A DNA stretch of 53,124 nt from Chloromonas sp. AAM2 (lineage: Eukaryota > Chlorophyta > Chlorophyceae > Chlamydomonadales > Chlamydomonadaceae). The stretch covers positions 1 to 53,124 of the forward strand of contig QAXH01003330.1 in assembly GCA_004335635.1 (NCBI GenBank), written 5' to 3'. The notes beneath the pieces are model-generated. The model did no database searches, was not told where the DNA came from, and worked only from the letters and a program-made list of their open reading frames with translations. Made by a program: the position numbers and the translations under genes. Below, one piece after another: positions 13,301-25,200 of this stretch; positions within the stretch are counted from its first letter, which is position 1; each line of letters starts with the position of its first letter.

Positions 13301-16300
13301 AGCAAGTAAGCACCACATCACACCATCTTCTGGGCTCCAGCTGCACTGGACTGCTCAGTCCTGCCTGCAAACAGGCCCAGCCGCACCCTGCTTACGCAAT
13401 CCGCTTTACAAAGTCGTTAGCTTGCCTGCCTGAAAGCTGCATCTGCGTCCAATCACGAATGAGCAGCGCTTGCCTGAACTACACCGGCCCCTCTACTAAA
13501 GCATGCGCCCAAACCCCAAGTTGTTGGTTGTCTGAACTCAAGAAATCCATCTCATCATCGGTTGCCTGGTGACGGCTGTGCATGTGTGGTGTACCGTAGT
13601 GGCCCATGCTACGCCACAGGAAGGGCAAGAGGCAGGCCAAAAGAAAGTTTTGAAATGCTTGCTGACATACATGTGATGTGTCGCAGTGGCCCGAGTACGA
13701 GTGGTATGAGCTGGAGATGGGCGTGCTGCCCACACACGCCGTGGAGCAGGAGATTGTCAGAGCGTGGCAGTCACAGGTGGGCTGATGGGGCTCGGGCAGG
13801 GGCAAGAGCCAGGGCAGTGCAACTGAAAGGAACAGACAAGCCACTTTGAGTTTTCACTGTTTCTGACTTATCATGCGCCCTGTGCTAGTGTGCGTGCTGC
13901 AGTGGTCTGATGCTCACACTCGTGCTACAGTGGTTTTTGCCCTTTTTTTCCGTGCTCAACCCTCCCCCACATGCCAACGGCCTATGCCAAACGGCCATTT
14001 CCTATTTGAACTCGCGAACGGCAGAAGCTCTGCCGATGCCGTCTTTTGCGACTGTCTGCGCATGTTACGTAGTGCCTGCCAATCGATTTTCGCGCCTTGA
14101 GATGGCCTGCATGACCCCGAACCAGTAACCGGCTCTAGGGTTTCCACCCAAATCGCGACCTTGCGGCCGTGTCAGACCCCACAGATTGCTACGCTTGTGA
14201 CTGTGGCACCACACAACGCAAATGGCAGTGTGTACAGCTCTACAATACTGTCAATCTTGTGGTTCTGGTCTCATGGGCCCATGCCAGCCCCCCTGCACCA
14301 GCCTACTTGTGCCGAAGATGCTTGAATCAGAATAGCAAACACCTGCACAGCCTCCAGCAGCAGATAGGTGATGCAAGAAAGCTTCGTGGTGGGCTGGAGG
14401 TGCCTGTCTGGGACAAGCTACTTGCCTTCCATCCATCTTCCACACCATGCTGCAGCAAGCACCGCCGAGTATACACTGAAGCCAGAGCATGCGGCACTGT
14501 GGCTCGGTCAAGTTGGATGGAACAGCTGGAGGCTGTACAGTGCATCAGATGGCAGGGACTACACACGCTACACATAAGCCTTCTTCAGAAGTGCTTGCGC
14601 AACTATTCTCATGTAGACAAATGTACGGGCGGCCAGTTGTGCCACCAAAAGCGTACTGACGACCACAACAGTGTGCTTCTGAGTTTAAATGCACTTCATC
14701 AGGCTGCTGAAGCATTTCCAGAGCAGCTGAACTGGGTCAAGCCGGCCCTCAGCTTGTCAGTGGACGTCCAGAACGTGCCGATAGTCCAGCTGCTGCTCAC
14801 CAGCGAGGAACTGCAGGCCGCATTGCTGTGCCTTGGCTCTGATCCTGCGTGTTCCGGACCACGCCCGCCAGGCATGGGACATGCCAGGCATGGACACTGC
14901 TCCCGGACCATCAGGCTGGAGAACCGTCGTATCATCAGCCGCCACCTATGCATGCAGCTCATGGACAACGTGCATTGCAGCAGCCACTTGGGCAGCCGCC
15001 ACCACCGCATCGCAGGCTTCACTGCAGAAATCCTGTGGGCCGACATGAGCAACGTGGAGGCGCGTATGCATCTCATGGGCATGCTGGTGGAGCAGTCCCT
15101 CAGCACGAGTTCTCATGCATCACTAATGGTGTGGGCTTCAAGGCCACCCTTGTCCAAGTGCTGGGGTACCAGCGGGCAGTGGACGTCATCTCCTACATCC
15201 GGCGCAGCTGGGTCTGTCATTGCCAAGGTCAGCTGACAGCCACTACAGTTACAGGAAGCTGTGGCGCGCAAGTGCACAGCTTGGAAAGCAAGTGCAGAAG
15301 TAGCCCAGCAGCTCGAGAAGTGGACGGCTAAAATGTCCGTCAGAGCGCGTAACGTCTAAAGCCTACTTCGGGCCAAGGCAGTGCGTGCCTACCACAGCAG
15401 CAAGTGAAGCGCACGTTGCGTGCAGTGATTACGACGAATTGCGGCGGTTGCGTTGAACCTTCATACTAGTGCCGAGGACACTGCATGTTCGTATGGGGAC
15501 AACGAGGACATAGACTGTTCGTGCAGGGTGCGTGGATGAGTTCGACGAGTGCGGCGGCTGCGTTGTACGTTTCCGGTAGTGTCAGCAGCACATGACCGCA
15601 CATGACGCTAGCAGACATGACCTCACGCTCAAACCGCATTATAAAGCCATGAAACGCTTGATTTCTGAGACATCGATGAGTGCGATGAATGCGTGCATTT
15701 GACGGAGATTTTCGTATGGTTCGCGATGGGCTACGAACTTGATACTGGAACTGTGTGAAGTTGACATCAGTCCTACGCAAACTGTGAAGATAGGCCTCAT
15801 GGATCGCTGGGAACGTTGTTTGGCAGCGTGGCAAAGATGCACTGTTTGCGAAAAGTGCGAAAAGTGCGTGCACTTGCCGTAGGTTTTCATAGGGGTCTCA
15901 CGCAGGCCAACTTGTGATGATTGCAGATCACATCAAAACTACATATAATGTGAAAATTGTCCCCAGGCCTCAGTGCAAACCATGTCAGCCAGCGAGGCAA
16001 AGACACCCTATTGCTAGACAGGGAGTCATAGGCATGTGACCCTACCCTCCCTTTGGGTTATTGGATGTAACACGCTTTATGACCTGATGGCATTGGCCTT
16101 CTGATGACGTTGATTGCATTGATTGCATTGATTCTGATGACCTTGATTGCATTGACCTTCTGAAGACGTTTTGTTGGTGGCCTACAACATATACCGTACC
16201 TTCCTGATATCACCGCAGCTTAATTAATCAACTATGCCTCCTCGCGGACATTTATTAATTATTCAGCCTTCCTCGCGGTGTGCCCCGCGGTGTAAAAATT

Positions 16301-17329
16301 AACTGTTTGCTGACCTCGCGGCGCGACCCGACGACCGGCCCATGTGCCCCCATGTGCGTTGCACTTGCATGCATCGTTGAGCGCTTTGACTACTGGAATA
16401 GCAGCATGGCGGGTATACAGCCAAAAGCCACTTCGGTATAGAGCATTGGTATTGGCAACATGCTGGAGACTGTGATGTGCTTGTGGGCCTCATGCCTGCC
16501 TAAGCTAGTGCTGTGCTTGTGGGCCTCGTGGTTGCCTAATCTGTGGGCCTCTGTTGCAAAACCGACAAATTCAAGGCCTCGTGGTGGCCCTCGTGGTGTA
16601 AAAATAACTAACAGCCTGGCCTCGTGGTAGCTCGTGGTCCAATTTCAATAATCAAAACGCCCTGCCTCGTGGTGATATCGGGAAGGTACGGTAATGCCAA
16701 GCATGACGGCGGTGAAGGCAACTGTGCCACCTGTGTCCTGTTGCCTTGCGTGCAGAGTGAGGAGGGTGTGGGTGCCACGCGCCCCGCAGGTGTGGTGGTG
16801 TTCAGACGCGGCAAGCTGCCCATGCGCGTGGGCATGTCACAAATGGACTTCACACAGGTGCGCATGAAACTCAAAAACTAGTACAAAAGGCCGGTCTGTT
16901 TGTGTGTTTTCCCCGGAGTATGTTTGTGTCTTTTCACATTGGAAGCGTTTTCCGTACGACACAGGATTGAACAATCCGTTGAGGCATAGAGTCTGGCCAC
17001 TGACAAGCAGCAACCATCGCATCACAGAGCGGTACTTGCTTTTGCAGCTGGCAACAACGATTGAATTACGGTACTGATCCAGATACTGACAATCCTCATC
17101 ACATCGGATTTCAAACGGAGGCGTCAATGGAACTCAATGGAATGCTGCAGCAATGATCAGGTTACAAAACTGGGCACCAGGGTAGCTCAGCTGAGTGCGG
17201 TCTGTGACAAATGGGACACTGAGTGGCGCCTCTCTTGCCCTGTTGCTCCTGCCCGTGCAGCTGGTGGTTTACCAGGCGGCAGCGCAGCTGTCCCTGTCCA
17301 AGGTTGGATACGAGTTCGATGACTTCTGA
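7354..17329 (+). CDS. Large putative plastid membrane protein with DUF3110-like C-terminus, nine exons
   Basis: Exons: 7354-9720, 10175-10234, 10769-11845, 12258-12425, 12653-12801, 13236-13305, 13687-13776, 16756-16857 and 17261-17329. All phases close, giving about 1,383 aa. The first 150 residues are rich in Ser/Thr/His/Arg and poor in acids, like a chloroplast transit peptide. One membrane segment follows at about 167-190 (GSSFWAACIMAGAFYWVSW). Then come Ser/Gly/Thr repeats (GSTDSGSTDS), an acidic DEET triplet repeat near 872-885, and Gln/Ala-rich, probably coiled-coil stretches (QLDSMQQQLQQLLS). The last 190 residues include RRFQALFVPNIRYDEEG, MRVVMFEDRHDCMHCLQVMK, PEYEWYELEMGVLPTHAVEQ and VVVFRRGKLPMRVGM. 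The VVMFED...CLQVM block resembles DUF3110 of cyanobacteria and plastids, a family without assigned function, so that call is tentative. The exon 3 to 4 join is supported by phase only, so two genes split at 11845/12258 is the main alternative. Intron 7 is about 3 kb with inserted elements. Confidence 0.6.
7945..8030 (+). repeat. Degenerate Ser/Gly/Thr-encoding repeat
   Basis: Repeats of GGCAGTACAGACAGT encode GSTDS units just after the membrane segment of the large plastid-type protein. They are in frame, so this is a coding low-complexity linker. Confidence 0.7.
10957..10992 (+). repeat. 12-bp in-frame repeat encoding DEET
   Basis: Three copies of a GACGAAGAAACG unit give an acidic DEETDEETDEET run in exon 3 of the large putative plastid protein. 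Confidence 0.8.
14169..15360 (+). pseudogene. Decayed coding sequence or element inside intron 7
   Basis: A 355-codon open frame runs from 14169 to 15236 inside the 3-kb intron of the DUF3110-like gene. Its start is Cys-rich (CYACDCGTTQRKWQC). Protein-like segments continue in other frames: EHAALWLGQVGWNSWRLYSA near 14480-14560, CITNGVGFKATLVQVLGYQR near 15120-15180, and QEAVARKCTAWKASAEVAQQ near 15250-15320. This pattern of good segments in shifting frames suggests a broken gene or transposon ORF. I do not recognise the family. It may instead be chance openness in a GC-rich intron. Confidence 0.35.
16192..16693. mobile_element. MITE-like element with 23-bp terminal inverted repeats
   Basis: The left end (16192-16214) begins TACCGTACCTTCCTGATATC, and the right end (16671-16693) is its reverse complement with one mismatch (22 of 23). 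The 500-bp interior has no ORF of note and consists of AT-rich patches alternating with degenerate CCTCGCGG / GCCTCGTGGTG repeats. A dinucleotide TA flanks both ends, which would fit a Tc1/mariner-type target duplication but is also part of the palindrome, so the TSD is unresolved. It sits in intron 7 of the DUF3110-like gene. It is non-autonomous, and no transposase is visible nearby. Confidence 0.7.
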
Positions 17330-19222
17330 GGTCCAATCAATCCGAAACTCAGACGCCTTATGACTTGGCAAGTTGCAGGTGTGCATCAAACACGCTGGGC
17401 TTGTGGAGACTGGTAGCAGGCGGCATTGCTACCATTACATGCACTTACAAAGGCACTGATAACAGTGAAGTACATTGTTCCAGTGCTTGCCAGCTTTAAA
17501 TGCTTGGTTATCATTCGCAGGACCTTACTTGCAGGCCAGTCGCTGTACCTGCCAATTTATTTGTGCCTTGCTCCATTCAGGCTAGCAGGTTCTCAAATCA
17601 TCAACAGAGTCCAGCTCTGTTTTTTCATTATCATTTTCACCCGAGGTTTTGGTGGCACTTTTTGGGCCTGTGCTTGCATGTTTGATAGCAGCTTTTTGTT
17701 GACGTGGGACTTTTGACGCAGCAGGGAGCCACGGTTGGAAACCAGACCAAACTTTGCATTTGGTGGTATGACTGTTTGCACGCGGCGTGGCGTCATGGCT
17801 GGACAATTCTGTTCAAAGTTGGCTTAGGCTATTGGTTGATGCTGCATTTGATGTGTGATGTTTGCATAGCAGTCACTGCATGTCTGCCTCTGTTACTTAT
17901 GATACCGCCTTTGGCGCAGTATTGTTATGCCGTTTGCAGAAACGTTTGCCAGTTCTGGGACAACTCTTGACATTCAGCACTGATGTGGTGAATTGTGCAA
18001 GATTGGTGTTGGCAGCACTGGCAAACGTCTTTCGTTTGGACATCAGCTTACAATCACAGTTTATCGTGGCTTTGTTGAAGCAGAGGGACTGTATGCCGCC
18101 AGCACAATGAATCCTGTTCTCTCTCGCTGTGTTTGTGTTGAGTTGGTGGCATTTTGTTGCAACTGTCGACAGTGGCTGTGCTGTGCAAAGTTCAGGATCC
18201 TCTCAACAGACGTGGTACGTGCTGCTGGATGCCCAGCAACCATTGAAGTACCAGACACGTGTGCCATAGCAGCTGCCAGCAGTTCGATTACAATAAGTAC
18301 AACATCTTGCAGATAACTCATTTTCCAACAGCAGCAGATTACAAAGAACCGATGCCAAAGAACGCACTGCAACACAGCCACCTGCACATCGGTTGGCATG
18401 GCACACCCTCCCCAAGGCAACTTGACCCCCACCACCACCTTGATGAGACTCTGTTAAGGAGAGGAACAGCCCCACCCATTAACACGATGTAGAACTCGAG
18501 GTGGCATTTTTCAAGTTCAGCGTGCCATGGTAATCATGGCATTGTACATGAGGAAGGACTGCATGCCGCCAGCATTATGAATGGCACTCTGTGTTTGTGA
18601 TGTATAAAGCAGCGGCACTGTTCTGCCACTGCTGGTGGGCCGTACTTGTGCTGATGCAGATATCAGGATTCTCACAACAAACATGGTTGCTGGATACCCA
18701 TACAACTGTTCTATCTGGCACATGCCATATTGCCTGCTAGCGGTTCAGTTGAACGTCCCGAACTTATCAACAGCCACGTGCAGATAGCTCACTCTTTCCT
18801 GATGTAGGATTGCCTTCTCTCCCTCGAGCCGGCCGGCCGAGACTCGTGATCTTTACAAGGAGTGCAACAGTGAAAACCTTTATCATGGTGGATTGCTCTG
18901 AACTACCGTACTCCCTGCTGGATAGGCAAATCTACCGAATGTAATGAATGTTTGTAGAAAGAGGTTCACGTCGACCCAAGGCAACGAGAATAGACAAGTC
19001 ATTCATGGTTTGCCTTGTAATCTGAGGACAGGCCATAATGGCTTTGTGCAAGAGCTTGCTACAGAGGGCCTGAGACACACGCACACACGCAAGGGAGGAA
19101 CGCCGTTCTGTGTTCAGGTTTCTAAGGCATTGCTGAGTGACCGCAAAAGCTTGTTCTGAGAATCACTGTGCGTCTGGGAGTGCAATGCAAGTTGCTGCCC
19201 CTATCCCGGGGGGCAACCGGGC
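17330..19222. other. Convergent intergenic region with a diverged duplication
   Basis: About 1.9 kb lies between the 3' ends of the DUF3110-like gene and the coiled-coil gene. The open frames here show no splice-consistent coding pattern. It holds a diverged direct duplication (18060-18330 against 18530-18800) and one copy of a 20-mer (17944-17963) also found twice near 32-33 kb. The 3' UTRs of both genes should lie in it. Confidence 0.5.
18060..18800 (+). repeat. Diverged direct repeat of about 250 bp, two copies
   Basis: The copy near 18083-18330 and the copy near 18553-18800 share blocks in the same order: GGACTG[T/C]ATGCCGCCAGCA, CAGGAT[C/T]CTC.CAACA, GCTGGAT.CCCA, and CAGATA.CTCA.TTTCC. 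The similarity is interrupted, so this is an old duplication. No coding capacity was identified. Confidence 0.55.
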
Positions 19223-22200
19223 TTACTCAAACCGCCTGCGTCCACCCAACTTAATGCTGCGTGGGGCTGTGGCTGATTCCATACCGTTGACAGAGACCAC
19301 GGTTTTGCTGTCTGCCTTTTCCTTGGATGCCACCTTGTACGCTCCACCCTTCCCGGCTTCCCCTGCCGCCGCTTGCACACCCTGCTCACCACCTGCCACC
19401 ATCGGCTTTGTGTCGCCTGTGGCCAAACTGTCGCTTTTGCTCCCACCACCTTGGTTGCCTGCATTGGCTCCTTCCCCACCCTCTTTACCACCCTCAGGCG
19501 CTGTGCTGATGATGACAGTCTCGATAGTTGCCGGCTCTGCCACCGGGTCAGTTGGTGAAGGTACCTGTGTTGGGCTTGTGGTGGCTGTAGCCTCACCACC
19601 AGAAGGCAGTAAGCCTATGGTGTTTACGTCCACGTCGTGGTGCCGCTTGGGCCTGTCCAAGATGCTGGCGATCTCCTGGCTTGCATCCTGCGGGAACAAG
19701 AAGCAGAACTTGCCTAAATAATCAGCCATCTGTTGTTGCGCTTGCAAAAGGAACCAAAAAAACAAATACACGTGGGGGATGGACACCAGCTTGGCCTGCA
19801 TATTTATCAACAGTATGTTGGACACTTTCCATCACTGCTCACCTGCCTACTGCGACAGCTGCACGTTTCTGCAACAGAAAGGAAACCTGATAGCACCACC
19901 ATCTGCTATTGCCGGGACCCAAACGAGACACTGAACAGCACCAGCATAGCCGCGAGCCATTGGTACATAACACAGCCACTTTGTCAACACCGCCCTAGCA
20001 CATGCCCCTGTCTCAAGCCTCACCTGTTGCAGTGATGCAGGGCCACAGCCTGTGCCAATGCTGATGCCCAGCTTGGCCAGGAAGCACAGCGCGCCCGAGT
20101 GCTGCGGCCACGACAGAGCGCATCGGTACGCGCATAACCCACAGGTCATCAATATTACGCTTCTTTTCTGCACCTTTGTGCAGCACAGTAGCCTGAGCGA
20201 CATGGGTGTTAGAAGGCAGCATGGACATGGCTGCTCGCAGGGCCCAGTTTTGCAGCATTCCTTGGCAACCCATGGTGCAATGACGAGGAATTCTACGTGA
20301 CCTTCCACCCTGAAGGGTGTCTGGGGAACTTGAGGAAAGGCTAAACTTGAGACACATCCAATGTGCCACGGCCATTGCATGCCAAGTGCAAGGTCCTGTC
20401 CGGCTCCACACCTGCACGTGACGTTATGGTTTTAGAGTTCCCCTAGAGTCCTCATACTGCGCCTGCACAGGCCTTTCACGTGCCTTCCCATCCTACCCGC
20501 ACCTGAGAGCGTGTGCTGGCTGCTGCTCGCACCACAGCCACCGTCAGCATCAGCAGCAGAAGGCCGCCAACAATGAGAATGGGCAGCTGCGGGCAGGGCG
20601 GCAGACAGAAAGGCACGTTGTACCGGGCCTGCCCAACAAACACCACACTTGACCAACCACACCACACACCCACACACCCAAACACAAAGCAAGGTATCAA
20701 ATCTGTTGAGGCAGCCGATGCCACCCTTCAGAGGCTGCTCACTCGCGACCAGTCAGCCGGGATGAGCACAGCAACCACGGCATGAATCTGCTCTCACGCT
20801 TAAATGAATCCATGCGGCTGTTGGTGAGAAAACACAAGTAGTCAAGCGGACGCAGGGCTAGAACACTGCCACTGCATCCACTGGCACCCTTAACAACTGT
20901 GAGCCGCCCACCAGTCCTCTCTGGTTCCTCTCCATGCGCTGCAGCAGCTCCGGCCAGTGCGCATGCAGCGCATTATACGCGTAGGCGCTGTACCCAGACA
21001 CGCCTGCATGAACAACCATGCATGCATGCTCAAGCACTCGTGATTACTGCAGGCAGGATACAGGCGGAGATCATGCAACTGCTCAATCCTTACCTGCCCA
21101 GCGCTGCATGAGCCTCAGACGAACACACAAGCATCGCACCATGGCCCAGGCGCATGACCCATCATACCATACCAGGCCAAGCCGCCACGGCCTCGAGAAA
21201 ATGGCAGATGTGCATGCTTCGTGCTTCCTTGCAATCCTCACACATATGCCGACAACCTGTCGGCAAGGTCAGTCTGAAGCAGCTGCACTTCTGAAGGCAG
21301 AGTTGTCACGCTCACGGCTCATGATCCTAATCAGTTGTGCTCAGTGATGCTAATGGTCGCACATCTCCGCCTCACCGGGAGGCGGCTGGTCGGCGAGCAT
21401 GTCGACTGTCTTGTGAGGTGGGCCGAGGCCAGTGGAGCGAGACAGGTTCACGCCTGGAGCCATGCACAGGGAAAAACACAAACAACCGTGATGGAGTGTG
21501 TGTGATTGGATGTGTGTGACAGGGTGTATGTGACAGGGTGTGTGTGATTGCGTACAAACTTGGAGTGTTATTACCCTCCGTCTGATCCTGGCCAGAAAGC
21601 ACAAGCATACCGAACGTCCACCGCTGCTTTGTTGTCAATGCTTGATGTTGATTTTTCAGATACTGACTGTTCAGCCTTAGGACAACAGCAGAGCTCCACC
21701 TTGCAACGATTTCCAGTAGCAACGATGTAACAGCAACAGCGATGACCGCCCTGAGCGATAAACAGCAACTCAATGCGACCATATGCCGTGCAGCCATGCT
21801 TTGTTGACGCCCTGCTGCCGCACCTGCTCCCATGAGCTCCGCTGTCTTGAAGTTTGCCAGTCGTAGCTGCAGGCTTGCGTTCTCCTCCAACAACCGAGCG
21901 ACCTCACTCCTGTTCTTGCGGGTGGCCTGCACGAACATCATCAGGTACTGAGCTCGTAAAGCCTTACAAGGCAAACCCATGCCATAGCTGCTTCAACCGA
22001 GTTAATAGATTCATCCATGCCCTCGAGAACTCAAGAACCTCAATCGTTGAATAAGAACAAGGTGTTGATTCAAAGGACGCTACACCAGTTGTGCATTGTG
22101 TGACAACACGAACTCTGGCACAGTGAGGATGCTGGCAGGAGGTGGCACAGCACATGCTCGCTGTTCTTGCCTGCAAGCCACCGTTTGGACTAGCCACGAC

Positions 22201-25200
22201 CCCTGTCACTGATAGGGCTCTGCACGCTGCAGTGTGCTCGCGGGACGGGCTGCACGCCGTCAATGATTTGAAAGCCCCCCTCGCGAAGGCAGGTGCGAGG
22301 TTGTGCAAACCTAGTCATGCCCGTGCTTCCATAACCCTTGTTTCCGTTTCTTCGAACATGTTCCACTGACCTGCGTTGCCATTTCCTTAAACGCCTCGAA
22401 CTCCCTCTGCACCTGGATCTTGTTGTTATTCAGCATGGCCAGTTCACTGAGCATGGCCTGCACAGGCAGCGGACATACCGTACTGCACAGTGTTGAATCT
22501 GGTCGGAAAACAAATTCAACTGTTTGTGGCTCAACTTTTTGTGGCTTTGTAGCTGCTGTGCATCAAGACTCAGGATTTGGTATAAAATGTTAGTTTGAAC
22601 TTACAGTAAGGCAATCTACGGCACGGCAAGTTGATGCAAGTAAAATTTGAAAGGTTGTGGGACGCCATGCAACAGTATACAGCCACCATTCCCTACAAGT
22701 TGAGCATACACCCGAGAACAAAGGCGAGGTACAAGCATGAATCAGGTTCAACCGCACCCAAGAACAAAGGCAAGGTGATTCAAGATATCCACAGAAAGCG
22801 CATGATGACACTCAAATCAGGGCATTTGAGCAAGTTTGGGCAGACTTATGCGGCTTGGCTGTGGTGCCCTCACCGTGCTGTCTGCGTTTGTCCTCGCCTC
22901 CTGCAGCTGAGTGCGCAGGCGTGCCACCTCGGCCTCGTACTCACTGAGGCGCTCGCCCAGGGAAGACTGAGGGAAAGCATGTGAGGCAATACACAACATT
23001 GGTGCTTGATTCCATTGGGCGCTTTGTCCCATTGAGTTTTCAATTGATTCGTTTGAATTGATTCGTTTTCGTTTTTTGAGTTTTGAGATTCCTTGAGTTG
23101 CGGTGTTTTGAGTCCAGTTGGTGCTTTTTCACATTTTAATTGCACAAGACACCAGTCGTGTTAATGCATGGGCAACGGTGGACCTGCAGTGCAGAGTGTG
23201 AGCATGCGACAAAACCAAGATACATCACACAACACTACACCGCCTGCGCAACACAAAATCCCTTCGTGAGGCTTGATGTCCTGGCTGTTCGCCAGGAGAG
23301 TGCACCACGCTTCACTTGCGTGCATGACATGATGCATGACACGATAACTTGCAACCCACCTGCACGCTAGCCATCTCCGCCTGCCACGCTTCCGCAAGGT
23401 TAGCTTCTTGCGTGGCCAGCACCTGCCAACAACAGCCGGCAATCACAGAAAAGTCACGGCAGGCTGAGACGGCTTTGTAATCGCTGTACACCATCGTTGT
23501 GTGCATGCTAGATGCAAGCCGCCATGCAAACATATTTCACTCACCACGAGCATGCCTACCCCTGCTGCAGGATAAACGGGATTCATTTGTACAAATGGCC
23601 CGAACCTATGTTTGCAGGCACAGTCTGCATGCCCCCTCCCCTGCATGCGCCCTATTGACCCTACTGCACCCATGGATGCAGGATTGCATGCCCTGTTGCA
23701 GTGCCCATGAACAACACTCCTTCAAACCCACCCATGCACATGATGAGACATGATGAGCCACACCATGCTGGCAGCCCACTCATCAGCACCTACATGACAG
23801 CCCCTACCTGTTCCGGTGAAAAATGTTCTGCACAGTGAACCACGCTATCACCACGAGCACGCTTGCTAGACAGACGGCTGCAAACGGAGTGCCGTACTAC
23901 TACAAGGGTCGATTCATGAAAGGCACATCTGTTACCATGATGCTGCTACCAAACCTGTTTGTGGGTGAACCAAGCCATGCTGACAGCCCACCTGTTTGTG
24001 TTCGTTGTGTACAGCCGCCAGTTCCCGCCTCAACTGCTTCAGCTCGCTCTCACGCTTACGCAGCTCAAGGTCCGAGCGAGTCTGTGAGCGCCAGGCACAA
24101 CCACATGTTAACGTACTGGACAGCCAGAGCACATGCAGCACTAGGTCACGATGTTTCACTGATAGCCATAAGGCTTCTCAGCCATGCATGACCAAGTCAC
24201 ATGGATTTGCTCATGCCACAAGGCTTCACAGCCATGCACGACAAAGTCACATGGATTTGCTCATGCCATAAGGCTTCTCAGCCATGCATGACGGAGTCAC
24301 ATGGATGTGCTCAAGTAAGCCAATGAGCATCTGCTGGGACTCCCCTTTACTTGGTATGGCAATCGAGAATGGGCTAGAAATGTGGGCCGTTCACCATATG
24401 ATGCCCTGCAGTCGGCCCTGGACGCTGCCTTGGACCCCTGCACTGGACGCCTCATCGCCATTCAGCATTGCTCTACACCGTTTTGTCTAAACTAGCTTTT
24501 AACTAGCGGTTGCTTGCTGCTTCTGCGCTAATCCTTGACGCGGTACCACCCCTTCCCGGTATCACCGGTACCGCCCCTTCCCGGTATCCTGGTACCGCCC
24601 CAGGTATGTGCTATCCACTCTCCCTGGTATTCCAGCGTTACCTTGGACGCCGCCAGCTCTGCATGCAGTCGCTCCAGCTCCTCCTCCACCGCCTGCCCCA
24701 CCACCGCCCTGTTGGCCTCCGCCGCCGCCCGGTCGGCCGCCTCCCGCTCGCCCTGCAGCGCCGCGGCCTCCCGCAGGGCCCGCTTCTGGGAGCCCAGAAG
24801 ACGCTTGGCCTCATCGAGCTCCTGGACAGAGAGGAATAGATGCAGTCATGACAGTAGGCACTTGGGCAAGCTGATGGCAGAAGGATCACTGACGGGCACA
24901 CACGTACAAGGAGAACAGGGAGACGGGCAGACACGCAGATGGTATCCGGTGTGTGTATGTGTGTACTGTGGAATGGTAGGCGCTTGGCCTCATCCAGCTC
25001 CTGGTCAGTGGGCCAGGGAGAAAGAGATGCAGACACAGCAAGCAGTTGTGTGCTACTACGTGGTGGAATTGGCGCATGTTCATCTCATTGTCGGTGACAG
25101 ACATGCCTACATGCGTCACCAGGGCTGCGACGACTCGGTCAGCGGCATGTGTGGATGATGTGGTCAGCAATGCATACTGCTACGCTTGCATTGGCTGCAT

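Noticed and set aside
20800..20825. Extra exon of the coiled-coil gene after ACCAACAG
   Set aside because: The phase required by the neighbouring exon gives a stop after five codons.
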